A stretch of DNA of 64,000 nt from Candidatus Devosia phytovorans (lineage in GTDB: Bacteria; Pseudomonadota; Alphaproteobacteria; Rhizobiales; Devosiaceae): the NCBI GenBank assembly GCA_029202405.1, contig CP119312.1, positions 3,973,001 through 4,037,000 on the forward strand, given 5' to 3'. The translations under genes were made by a program, and so were the position numbers. The notes beneath the pieces were generated by a model that did no database searches, was not told the origin of the DNA, and worked only from the letters and a program-made list of their open reading frames with translations. Below, piece by piece: positions 25,508 through 33,288 of this stretch. Within the stretch, counting starts at the first letter, position 1, and each line of letters begins with the position of its first letter.

Positions 25508-25708
25508 ATGGCCGAGGGAGATAAGCCTGATTTTGATGTGTTTTCCGTCCGGGAGCGCGAGGGCGGAAAAGGCAAAGACATCTTCACCAAGATCGGCGTT
25601 GCCTACAAGCGTCGGGACGGCGGTGTGGGCATCCTTCTGGACGCCTTGCCGATCAGCCGTCGCGTCGTCGTTCTGCCTCCGCTCGAGCCGGATGGCGAAA
25701 AGGGGTGA
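25508..25708 (+). CDS. Small conserved protein of the secretion operon
   Basis: 66-residue soluble protein, MAEGDKPDFDVFSVREREGG at the start, then FTKIGVAYKRRDGGVGILLD and ALPISRRVVVLPP. The pattern (xxRE..GKG..FTKIGVA...DG.G..I.LDALP..GR.VL.PP) is one I recognise from many small uncharacterised proteobacterial proteins, so the gene is probably real despite its size. It has no signal peptide, membrane segment or cysteine. It lies 77 bp after the ABC transporter gene and 90 bp before the adaptor start, in the same direction. Function unknown. Confidence 0.72.
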   Translation: MAEGDKPDFDVFSVREREGGKGKDIFTKIGVAYKRRDGGVGILLDALPISRRVVVLPPLEPDGEKG

Positions 25709-25798
25709 TGCTGCCCGCTGCGGCAGAAAACGTACAGTTGTGTGGCCATAGCGGAGCCATCTCTCCATGCCGCACTCTGGCAAAGGAGGCGCAGTTCG

Positions 25799-27145
25799 AT
25801 GAGCGCAATCGTCAGGAAACGTCGATCAGCAAACCCGGAACTCGACAAGAGAAATCGGCGAGCGTGGACTATTCGCAAGCCACTTGGAATTGGCTTGGGC
25901 GCCTTGCTTGGTCTGGTCGGCGTCACCTTTGCCTGGGCGACGACCTTCAGCATTTCCGGTGCTGTCATTGGCAAAGGCCAGGTCCAGGCTTCTGCCAATC
26001 GCATCGCCGTCCAGCACCCCAGAGGTGGTGTGGTCGCCGAGATCCTCGCCACCGACGGCGACAGGGTGAAAAGCGGTGATGTGGTCCTGAGGCTAGAAAA
26101 CACCCAGCTCGGTGCGGAACTGGCAGCCACAGAAAGCGGCCTGTTCGAAATTCTGGCAAACGAAGCGCGGCTCGAAGCGGAACTGCAGGATCGGCACGAG
26201 GTGGAGCCACAGCCAATCCTGCAGGAGGCCATAAGGAAAAATCCGGAGCTGCAGGACATGTTGCAGCAACAACAGGATCAGCTGGACGCACATTACGAGT
26301 CGGTGGCGACCCAGGTCTCGCTGCTCGAAGAGGAAACGCAGCAGATCGATGAGCAGGCCATCGGCGAACAGGCCACCCTCGATGCGAAGGTCGAGGAACT
26401 CGCATTGCTTGAAAATGAACTGGCAGTTGCCACCGAAAGCCTCAGCAATGGCCTGATCACCAAGACAGTTGTGACGACCTTTCAGCAGGAGGTCATCGCT
26501 GCCAAGGGCGAGATCGGCCGGCTGATGTCCAAGGTCGCCGAGCTCAAGGGAATGGTGTCAGGGCAGCAGCTGAAACTCAACGCCGTTCCGCTCGATGCCA
26601 AAAAACTCAGTGCCGACCAGCTGAACCTGCTGCGGCAACAGTCGGCCAAGCTGATCGAAGACCGGAATGCCATTCTATCCAGCATCAGCCAGCTCGACGT
26701 CCGCACACCGGTCAGTGGCATGGTGTTCGATTCCCAGGTGCTTGGCCCGCGCTCGATTGTCGAAGCCGCCAAGCCGATCATGTATATCGTCCCTGACGAC
26801 CAGCCCATGCTGATCGTCGTGCGGGTGGAAGCGATCGACATCGACCAGGTCGAGATCGGCCAGCGTTCAGCGCTGCGTTTCACCACATTCAACCGCCGGG
26901 CCACCCCGATGATCGATGGCACCGTAACGGCCATATCGGCCGACGCCTTTACCGACGAACGCACACAGGGCTTCTACTATTACGTCGACGTGGCGCTCGT
27001 CGAAGAAGAATTGGTCAAGCTGGGCGATGTGTCGCTCATTTCAGGCATGCCCGTGGAAGCGTTTCTCACCACCGAGAGCCGGTCGCCGGCGAGCTATGTC
27101 GTCAAGCCGATCGTCGACTACTTTGCCAAGGCCTTCAGGGACTGA
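25799..27145 (+). CDS. HlyD-family type I secretion membrane fusion protein
   Basis: 448-residue periplasmic adaptor that would link the ABC transporter to a TolC-type outer-membrane channel. ATG 25799 is preferred over the 25742 frame start because AGGAGG lies 9 bases upstream. One membrane segment is at about 27-47 (PLGIGLGALLGLVGVTFAWA), followed by the lipoyl half-motif (QHPRGGVVAEILATDGDRV), a long coiled coil at about 95-300 and the second lipoyl half (DVRTPVSGMVFDSQV). The C-terminal beta domain ends with GMPVEAFLTTESRSP. No outer-membrane channel gene is present, so a chromosomal TolC elsewhere would be needed. Confidence 0.93.
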   Translation: MSAIVRKRRSANPELDKRNRRAWTIRKPLGIGLGALLGLVGVTFAWATTFSISGAVIGKGQVQASANRIAVQHPRGGVVAEILATDGDRVKSGDVVLRLENTQLGAELAATESGLFEILANEARLEAELQDRHEVEPQPILQEAIRKNPELQDMLQQQQDQLDAHYESVATQVSLLEEETQQIDEQAIGEQATLDAKVEELALLENELAVATESLSNGLITKTVVTTFQQEVIAAKGEIGRLMSKVAELKGMVSGQQLKLNAVPLDAKKLSADQLNLLRQQSAKLIEDRNAILSSISQLDVRTPVSGMVFDSQVLGPRSIVEAAKPIMYIVPDDQPMLIVVRVEAIDIDQVEIGQRSALRFTTFNRRATPMIDGTVTAISADAFTDERTQGFYYYVDVALVEEELVKLGDVSLISGMPVEAFLTTESRSPASYVVKPIVDYFAKAFRD

Positions 27146-27179
27146 AGGCAATGGGCCGGCAGCGCTTTGGCGACGGCCC

Positions 27180-27932
27180 ATGACGCCCCCGTCAAATCAG
27201 CACAGCCTGTCGGACTGGTTGCAGCTGCATGAGCTCAGTCAGGCGACCTGCCGGAGCCTGCTTGACGCCATGCCCCTACGTTCTACCATGTCAGGCTGTT
27301 ACCGGCGCGCGGCAGAGCCAGATGGCACTGTCATTGATGTCGATACCGCCTGGGGCACCGCGGTTGAGGCGATGCGTGCCTTCTTCCCCGCACAGAAGGA
27401 CATCATCGATCTCGCCTTCGCAAACACAACGAGGCTGCTGGTCGCCCGACGCCAGGGATCGCGAAAAGCGGTCACGGTGGACAATGGGGCGAATACCTAT
27501 CCAACCATTCTTTACAGCTTTGCGGGCGAACCTGCCGACCAGCTCGTGCTTGCCCATGAGTTTGCGCATGCGCTGCAAATCGTGGCGAGTGAAGGACGGT
27601 TCGTTTCGCCCGTCATGAGAGAGACATGTGCCTTCCTCGGCGAGCATACGCTCCTGGCCCACATTGCGTCGTTGGACGCGATGCAGCACCATTGCCTCAC
27701 TCAGGTTTGGAACGCTGACAATCAGAAGTATTTCGGCAGTGGCAAAAGGCGGTTGGCCGCGGCCTTGTCGCAACCCGATCAGGCCTACAGCTATGCCTGG
27801 AACTATCCGATGGCCCGATATCTCGGCGTTCAAGCGCAGAGCAGGCTCACGCCAACGGACATATGGGCGCTTTTCGAGGGGCATGTGACAGTCGCCGGAC
27901 TTTTGCGAGACCTGGGTGTGCAGCCCGCATAA
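27180..27932 (+). CDS. HExxH zincin (M3-like metallopeptidase domain)
   Basis: 250-residue protein with no signal peptide. The zinc motif is HEFAH at residues 126-130 in VLAHEFAHALQIVA. About 25 residues later RETCAFLGEHTLLAH supplies a probable third ligand Glu, as in the gluzincins of family M3 (H-E-x-x-H then a Glu in a helix ending in LL). The family match is remote, so only a metallopeptidase fold is claimed. It starts 34 bp after the adaptor gene and is the last gene of the secretion operon, before two hairpins. It may process or mature the exported product (inference). Confidence 0.75.
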   Translation: MTPPSNQHSLSDWLQLHELSQATCRSLLDAMPLRSTMSGCYRRAAEPDGTVIDVDTAWGTAVEAMRAFFPAQKDIIDLAFANTTRLLVARRQGSRKAVTVDNGANTYPTILYSFAGEPADQLVLAHEFAHALQIVASEGRFVSPVMRETCAFLGEHTLLAHIASLDAMQHHCLTQVWNADNQKYFGSGKRRLAAALSQPDQAYSYAWNYPMARYLGVQAQSRLTPTDIWALFEGHVTVAGLLRDLGVQPA

Positions 27933-27951
27933 AAGCTGCGATCGATGCAAA

Positions 27952-27977
27952 AAGAAGCCCGGTTTCCCGGGCTTCTT
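27952..27977 (-). terminator. Terminator hairpin between convergent genes
   Basis: The 9-bp stem GAAGCCCGG / CCGGGCTTC (27954-27962 with 27967-27975, loop of 4) extends by two A-T pairs. On the minus strand it is followed by a T run, fitting the end of the repeat-protein transcript. It may also stop the secretion operon, whose last stop codon is 20 bp away. Confidence 0.85.
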
Positions 27978-27987
27978 CCTGTTTGGA

Positions 27988-28011
27988 GCGACCGGACGAA
28001 TGTCCGGTCGC
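27988..28011. terminator. Second hairpin beside the repeat-protein stop
   Basis: A perfect 10-bp stem, GCGACCGGAC with GTCCGGTCGC around a GAAT loop. There is no T run on either side, so it may protect an mRNA end or insulate the two convergent units. Confidence 0.55.
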
Positions 28012-28033
28012 CTGTGTCAGATGCTGACTAAAG

Positions 28034-30091
28034 TCAGACCTCTGTTCCGGGCTCGTCGTTCTCGTCGCCCTCATCACCCTCGTCGCTCTCGTCGCCCTCA
28101 TCGTTCTCGTCGTCTTCGTCCAGCTCGTCGCCCTCGTCACCCTCATCACCCTCGTCGTTCTCGTCGCCTTCATCGTCTTCGTTGTTTTCGTCGCCCTCTT
28201 CGCCCTCGTCACCCTCATCGCCCTCGTCGGCTATCTCGTCGCCCTCGTCACCTTCATCACCCTCGTCGTTCTCGTCGCCCTCGTCGTTCTCGTCGTTGGC
28301 CTCGTCGTTCTCGTTACCCTCGCCTCCCTCATCGCCCTCGTCACCCTCGTCGTTCTCATCGCCCTCGTCGTCCTCGTTGTCCTCGTCGCTCTCGTCGTTT
28401 TCGTTTGCCTCGTCGTCCTCGTTGCTCTCGTCGCCCTCGTCATTCTCGTTGCCCTCGTCGTCCTCGTTGCCCTCGTCATCCTCGTTGTTGCCGCCCGCAC
28501 CGCCTTCGTCGCCCTCATTGCCCTCGTTATCTTCGTCGGCTCCGGAGTCGGTCTCGTCACCCTCATTGTCCTCGTTGTTCTCGTCGCCCTCGTTGTCATT
28601 GTTGAGGTTGTCCTCGTTCCCTTCGTCGCCCTCGTTGCTTTCGTTATCCTCGTCGCCTTCATTAGACTCGTCGTCCTCGTCGGCCTCGTCGCCTTCGTCA
28701 GCCTCGTCGTCTTCATCGCCCTCGTCGTCTTCATCGCCCTCGTCGTCCTCGTCACCCTCGTCGTTTTCGTCGCCCTCGTCGCCCTCGTCGCCGATCACAT
28801 CAGTGTCTTCATCGGTCTCGTCGCCTTCGTCACCTTCATCGCCCTCGTCACCCTCGTCGTTTTCGTCGTCCTCGTTGTCCTCGTCGTTCTCATTGGCCTC
28901 GTCGCCCTCGTCATTCTCGTTGTTGTCCTCGTCGTCCTCGTTGCCCTCGTCGCCTTCATCAAACTCGTTGTCCTCGTCGCCCTCGTCGTTTTCGTCGCCC
29001 TCATCATCCTCGTCCAGCTCGTCGGACTCATCGCCCTCGTCGTTCTCGTCGCCATTGTTGGGCTCGTCGCCCTCATTGTCCTCGTCGCCCTCGTCATATT
29101 CATCGTTCCCGACGTCGGGCTCGTTGCCCTCATCGTTCTCGTCGTTCTCGTCACCCTCGTCGGCCTCGTCGCCCTCGTCGCCTTCATCCTGCTCGTTGCT
29201 CTCGTCATCCTCGTCGCCCTCGTCGCCGTAGTTCACCTCGTCGCCTTCGTTATCCTCATTGCTCTCGTCGCCCTCGTCACTCTCGTCAGCCTCGTCACCC
29301 TCGTCGGACTCGTCGTCCTCATCGTCCTCGTTGACCTCGTCGTCCTCGTCGCCTTCATCGCCCTCGTCGGCCTCATTGCCCTCGTCGGACTCATTGCCCT
29401 CATCGTTTTCGTCGCTCTCATCGCCCTCGTCGGTGTTTCCGACGGCGCTTTCGTCGCCTTCATCACCTTCGTCGGCTTCATCGGCCTCGTCGCCTTCGTC
29501 GCTTTCGTCGCCCTCGTCGCCCTCGTCACCCTCGTCACCCTCGTCGGCCTCGTTGCCCTCATTGTCTTCGTCGTTTTCATTAGCCTCATCGCCCTCGTCG
29601 CCCTCGTCAGCCTCGTCGTCTTCGTCGGCTTCATCGCCTTCGTCGCCTAGACCGCTCTCATCGCCCTCATTGCCCTCATCGTCCTCGTCGTTTTCGTCGG
29701 CCTCGTCGCCCTCGTTATTCTCGTCGTTCTCATCGGTTTCGTCGCTCTCGTCGCCCTCATTGCCCTCGTCGTCATTGTCCGGCTCGTTGCCCTCGTCGCC
29801 TTCATTGCCCTCGTCGCCATCATCGGGCTCATCGCCCTCGTCATTCTCATTGCCCTCATCGTTCTCGTCGTTCTCGTTGGATTCGTCGCTTTCGTTGCCT
29901 TCGTCGTTTTCGTCGTTCTCGTTGCCCTCATCACCTTCGTTGTCTTCGTCGCCTTCATTGAAACTGAGGGGCGCGAACAGGTCGTTGGCGCCGAACAGAT
30001 CCACGATCGCCTCAAACGGATCGTGGCCGATTTCCAGAGCGGCGATGAGCGCCTCCGAGACGTCATGCACCGCGATGTCACTCTTAGACAT
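28034..30091 (-). CDS. Hyperacidic (D/N)-E-X tripeptide repeat protein
   Basis: 685-residue protein. ATG at 30089-30091 has GGAGAA eight bases upstream. Residues 1-44 form a normal-looking head (MSKSDIAVHDVSEALIAALE then IGHDPFEAIVDLF). From residue 45 to about 680 the chain is about 210 tripeptides of the form (Asp or Asn)-Glu-X, with X mainly Gly, Asn, Asp, Ser or Ala. Glu recurs every third residue with few breaks, such as SGLG, SAVGNT, DVGN, DVIG and GGAGG. There is almost no Lys, Arg, aromatic residue or Cys in the repeat, so net charge is extremely negative. No RTX GGxGxD motif, signal peptide or membrane segment is seen. It converges on the type I secretion operon and is the best candidate for its cargo (inference). 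Calcium binding is likely on composition alone. Confidence 0.86.
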   Translation of the reverse strand: MSKSDIAVHDVSEALIAALEIGHDPFEAIVDLFGANDLFAPLSFNEGDEDNEGDEGNENDENDEGNESDESNENDENDEGNENDEGDEPDDGDEGNEGDEGNEPDNDDEGNEGDESDETDENDENNEGDEADENDEDDEGNEGDESGLGDEGDEADEDDEADEGDEGDEANENDEDNEGNEADEGDEGDEGDEGDESDEGDEADEADEGDEGDESAVGNTDEGDESDENDEGNESDEGNEADEGDEGDEDDEVNEDDEDDESDEGDEADESDEGDESNEDNEGDEVNYGDEGDEDDESNEQDEGDEGDEADEGDENDENDEGNEPDVGNDEYDEGDEDNEGDEPNNGDENDEGDESDELDEDDEGDENDEGDEDNEFDEGDEGNEDDEDNNENDEGDEANENDEDNEDDENDEGDEGDEGDEGDETDEDTDVIGDEGDEGDENDEGDEDDEGDEDDEGDEDDEADEGDEADEDDESNEGDEDNESNEGDEGNEDNLNNDNEGDENNEDNEGDETDSGADEDNEGNEGDEGGAGGNNEDDEGNEDDEGNENDEGDESNEDDEANENDESDEDNEDDEGDENDEGDEGDEGGEGNENDEANDENDEGDENDEGDEGDEGDEIADEGDEGDEGEEGDENNEDDEGDENDEGDEGDEGDELDEDDENDEGDESDEGDEGDENDEPGTEV
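28049..29959 (-). repeat. 9-bp tandem DNA repeat encoding the tripeptides
   Basis: About 210 degenerate copies of a nine-base unit (minus strand GACGAGGGC and close variants with AAC, GAC, AGC or GCC as the third codon). Many exact runs are present, so the tract can expand or contract by slippage without shifting the frame. Confidence 0.93.
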
Positions 30092-30561
30092 TTTGAGCTT
30101 CTCCAATGGAACGCGGCCACCGGCGGGATTGCCAATGGCGACGTCCTTCAATGCTGTTTTAAGAGTGGCCGGCCTACACTGGACCGAACCTGGATGAGTA
30201 ACCAGGCAAGTTGATCTATAAGATCAACCGACTGTTGCGATGTTCATGGCACGTGCACACGGCTCGACACCCTGGGGGTCAAGCAACGTTCCCAATGGCC
30301 GTGCAGATCAACATCGTCCAACCATACTGTTATTTTCCGAAGAAGGCTGGTGTCCGCGGAAAAGAGGAGACTCACTGCCCCTCTGTTTTCACGATAGCGT
30401 TATTAACCATAGGTTGCAAGAAGGCTGAAGTTGAACAATTGTCGCAAATTCACCTAGATTGCCTCACTACATTCACACGTGGCGCTCATCCCGCCTCTCG
30501 ATAAGTAAACGACGAAGTAATCGTCTGATGAACAGGCTTTCGCCTCGGAGGGAGCGGGGAG
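30092..30561. other. Divergent intergenic region beside the repeat gene
   Basis: No believable gene. It holds the repeat gene's ribosome site, a perfect 8+3+8 palindrome at 30210-30228, and a weak sigma-70-like pair TTGAAC (30431-30436) and TAGATT (30455-30460) with 18-bp spacing that could serve the exported zincin gene. Two short frames starting near 30211 and 30240 show no protein-like pattern. Confidence 0.5.
30210..30228. promoter_or_regulatory. Palindrome, possible operator
   Basis: GTTGATCT-ATA-AGATCAAC is a perfect inverted repeat with a 3-bp centre, 119 bp upstream of the repeat-protein start. Size and symmetry fit a binding site for a dimeric regulator; no cognate regulator is adjacent. 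Confidence 0.5.
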
Positions 30562-31410
30562 ATGCAAACCGTGAATGGCCGGGGGAACCGGCATGGTGCC
30601 GCCGGCGGGTGCTCGGGATTGTTGGGACTGGCCACAGCTGTGCTCGGCTATAGCCTGCTGGTTGGTTTGGCCGTAGCCGAACCCTTGTTCGAGAATTCGG
30701 TGGTGTCAAACGACATCGACTTCATCATGGCCAGCGATCCGGCCGTACCAGCCTGCTTGCGCTACCTTGGTCAGGCCGAGCAGGAAATGCCCGGCGCGCT
30801 GGACAGCGACAAGCTGATGGCCTCGGACGTCTATCAGTTTGAAGTGACTTTTTTGGACCAGAGCCAAGTCGGCATCTGGGTCCACCCCTCGGTAGGGTCG
30901 AAACCAGATGCGGAAAATTTCGCGGGCCTTCTGCTTGGGCCCCTGGGGCGACTGCCGGCCATCATGCGGCAACGGCTGTCGCATGTCGTTGTCCATTCCG
31001 GCTACCACGCCGCCTTCGCCGAACATCTCGGCCACTTCTTTGTTCTTTACGCCGACAACATCCAGGCCCGCATCGGTACTCATGATCTCGAAGAGACGGT
31101 GTTTCACGAGTCGGTGCATGCGACGCTCGATGCCGACTGGTCGCAGAGTGCGGAATGGCTGCAGGCCCGGGAGTCCGATGGTCAGTTCATCACCGATTAT
31201 GCAGCAGAAAAGCCCGAGGGTGAGGATCTCGCCGAAACCGCGCTTTTCGGCCTGACCTATCTACGGCACCGCGAACGTCTCCCCCTAGACGTGGTTGGCC
31301 GCATGGAAACCTTGGTTCCCGCCCGGCTGGCCGTGCTGCAGACGATCTTCAGCGCCGCGGAGCCAGAATTGTCCGGCGCCCAACCCCTTGAAGACTGCAT
31401 AGCGCCATAA
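30562..31410 (+). CDS. Exported HExxH zincin-like protein
   Basis: 282-residue protein with an N-terminal hydrophobic stretch (LLGLATAVLGYSLLVGLAVA, residues about 20-39), a likely signal peptide cleaved before EPLFENS. The zinc-site motif HESVH is at residues 182-186 in EETVFHESVHATLDADW. Gly/Trp-rich strands precede it. I do not recognise the family. GGGGAG lies directly before the ATG. It lies divergent from the repeat gene. With the cytoplasmic HExxH protein at the other flank, it gives two zincins around the repeat gene, which may be coincidence or a processing step outside the cell. Confidence 0.74.
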   Translation: MQTVNGRGNRHGAAGGCSGLLGLATAVLGYSLLVGLAVAEPLFENSVVSNDIDFIMASDPAVPACLRYLGQAEQEMPGALDSDKLMASDVYQFEVTFLDQSQVGIWVHPSVGSKPDAENFAGLLLGPLGRLPAIMRQRLSHVVVHSGYHAAFAEHLGHFFVLYADNIQARIGTHDLEETVFHESVHATLDADWSQSAEWLQARESDGQFITDYAAEKPEGEDLAETALFGLTYLRHRERLPLDVVGRMETLVPARLAVLQTIFSAAEPELSGAQPLEDCIAP

Positions 31411-31578
31411 CACGAGCGAGCTCTTGTTCAAGCGGTATTCAAGAACTTATTTCGGTAGGCTTTCGCGTTACTTTGATAGTTCAAATAAGTAACTACAGCG
31501 ACCGGAAGTCGACCTTGAATTTCGAGGAAAGCTGATCAATAGTCACTGCGGCGATTTTTGTGAGGAGAGGCACGAAAA

Positions 31579-32040
31579 GTGGCCGATGGACTTCAAAAAC
31601 CGACGCAGCTGTCGTCCAACTGCCTATGCGTGGCCGCGGTCCTACGCATGAACGGGCTTCGGCCGACGCGCCAGCGCCTCGCGCTTGGCGAGCTGCTGCT
31701 TGCTGGTTCACATCGCCATGTCAGTGCTGAGCAGTTGCATGGCGAAGTTCAGGAAGCCGGGGTCGATGTCTCCCTCGCAACGGTCTACAACACGCTGCAC
31801 CAGTTCCAGAAAGCCGGGCTTCTCCGCCAGGTGGCCGTTGATGCGGCCCGGTCATACTTTGACACCGATACTTCGGACCACCATCACTTCTACCTCGAGC
31901 ACGAACAGCGCGTGATCGACATTCCCCCAAACGCCATCGTGCTGCAGTGCTGGCCAATAGCACCGCAAGGCATGAGGGTGACGCATATCGATGTCGTGGT
32001 CCGCGTCACCAAGACCTCGACCATCCAGGAACAGGGATAG
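31579..32040 (+). CDS. irr: Iron response regulator Irr (Fur family)
   Basis: 153-residue Fur-family DNA-binding protein. The pattern NGLRPTRQRLALGELLLAGSHRHVSAEQLH and VSLATVYNTLHQFQKAGLL is the winged helix; DHHHFYLEHEQ is the His-rich motif typical of Irr, which in rhizobia binds haem and drives its degradation. Irr represses haem and iron-use genes when iron is low. GTG 31579 is the start, with GAGGAGAGG upstream. The promoter region 31411-31578 contains an ACTTATTT/AAATAAGT inverted repeat at 31445-31490. Confidence 0.9.
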   Translation: MADGLQKPTQLSSNCLCVAAVLRMNGLRPTRQRLALGELLLAGSHRHVSAEQLHGEVQEAGVDVSLATVYNTLHQFQKAGLLRQVAVDAARSYFDTDTSDHHHFYLEHEQRVIDIPPNAIVLQCWPIAPQGMRVTHIDVVVRVTKTSTIQEQG

Positions 32041-32082
32041 CTGACGCCAATATTGATCAGCAACTTCGGCCCGACGAGCCAT

Positions 32083-33288
32083 TCAGCTATTCGGCGTTTC
32101 CGATCTGGTCGCCCGCGACGGTGACATTCTCAAAAGCATAGCGCCAAGGATTGCGGCGGTCACCGATCCGGCGAGAACGCCGAGCTTGACTTCATCCTGC
32201 AGCATCTGCGCGCCGGGGAACGCCAGAAGGCCGATAAACAAGCTCATGGTGAAACCTATGCCACAAAGGATCGACACACCGTAAAGCTGACGCCAGGAGG
32301 CATACATCGGCAATTCGGCCCAGCCAGCCCGGATGACTAGCACCGATGCTGCAAATACCCCTAGCTGCTTGCCAACCAGCAGTCCCAGCGCGACACCCAG
32401 AGACACCGGATCAAGCAGCGACTGCAGGCTCATCCCGGCAAAGGACACGCCGGCATTGGCGAAGCCGAAGATCGGCACAATGATGAAGGTAGTCCAGGGC
32501 TGGATGGCATGTTCGAGTTGGTTGAGCGGGGACTGCATGTCGTAAGGCCGCGTCGGGCTGGGCCGCAACGGAATGGTCAGCGCCAGCACCACACCGGCCA
32601 GCGTGGCATGCAGGCCCGACAGCAAGACCACGAGCCAGAGAGCAAATCCCAGGATGAGATACGGCAAAAGGTTCATCACCCGAAGCCGGTTCAGCGCCAC
32701 CAGCAGGGCGATCAATGCTGCTGCACCGATCAGCGCCAGTGTGTTGAGCGAAGTGGTATAGAACAGGGCTATGATGATCACTGCGCCAAGATCGTCGATG
32801 ATGGCCAGCGCGGTGAGAAAGACTTTGAGCGAAGTTGGTACGCGCTTGCCGAGCAGAGAAAGCACCCCCAAAGCGAAGGCTATGTCCGTTGCAGCTGGAA
32901 TAGCCCAGCCACCTGAGTGCCCTCCGTCTCCCAGGTTGAAGGCGAGAAAAATCAAGGCAGGAACAGCCATGCCCCCCAGCGCTGCGCTCCCTGGCAATAT
33001 GCGGCGCGACCAGGTGGAGAGTTGACCATCGAGGACCTCGCGTTTGATCTCGAGTCCCACCATCAGGAAGAACAGGGTCATCAGCCCGTCATTGATCCAG
33101 TGCAGCACGGAAAGGCCGCCGACATGGACGTGCAGGGCTTCGAAATAGGCTTCGGCCAACGGCGAGTTAGCGATCAGGATGGCCAAGGCAGCAGCCAGCA
33201 TCAGCACAATGCCGCCTGATGCCGAATTGTCGAGGAAGCTACGAATGATGGATATGGGTCGGCTGCGGACCGCTGGCGGCAAAGACAT
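32083..33288 (-). CDS. nhaA: Na+/H+ antiporter NhaA
   Basis: 401-residue inner-membrane sodium/proton antiporter. ATG at 33286-33288 has AGGAGGA upstream; the frame runs back to 33345. The N-terminal part (SASGGIVLMLAAALAILIAN, then FFLMVGLEIKREVLDGQLS) is characteristic. Catalytic Asp residues are in AIPAATDIAFALGVLSLLG and ALAIIDDLGAVIIIALFYT. Length fits the usual 380-450. Probably a monocistronic gene convergent with irr. Confidence 0.97.
   Translation of the reverse strand: MSLPPAVRSRPISIIRSFLDNSASGGIVLMLAAALAILIANSPLAEAYFEALHVHVGGLSVLHWINDGLMTLFFLMVGLEIKREVLDGQLSTWSRRILPGSAALGGMAVPALIFLAFNLGDGGHSGGWAIPAATDIAFALGVLSLLGKRVPTSLKVFLTALAIIDDLGAVIIIALFYTTSLNTLALIGAAALIALLVALNRLRVMNLLPYLILGFALWLVVLLSGLHATLAGVVLALTIPLRPSPTRPYDMQSPLNQLEHAIQPWTTFIIVPIFGFANAGVSFAGMSLQSLLDPVSLGVALGLLVGKQLGVFAASVLVIRAGWAELPMYASWRQLYGVSILCGIGFTMSLFIGLLAFPGAQMLQDEVKLGVLAGSVTAAILGAMLLRMSPSRATRSETPNS

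Noticed and set aside
28049..29959. CRISPR-like or minisatellite array
   Set aside because: Units are 9 bp with no unique spacers and encode a continuous protein.
28034..30091. RTX toxin or adhesin
   Set aside because: No GGxGxD nonapeptides, and the period is 3, not 9 residues.
28182..30197. Long Ser/Pro-rich open frames on the plus strand of the repeat tract
   Set aside because: They are the mirror of the (D/N)-E-X codons; no ribosome site or non-repetitive domain supports them, while the minus frame has both.
30211..30504. 97-residue frame in the repeat-gene upstream region
   Set aside because: Starts at a rare codon within a palindrome, no ribosome site, random-looking composition.
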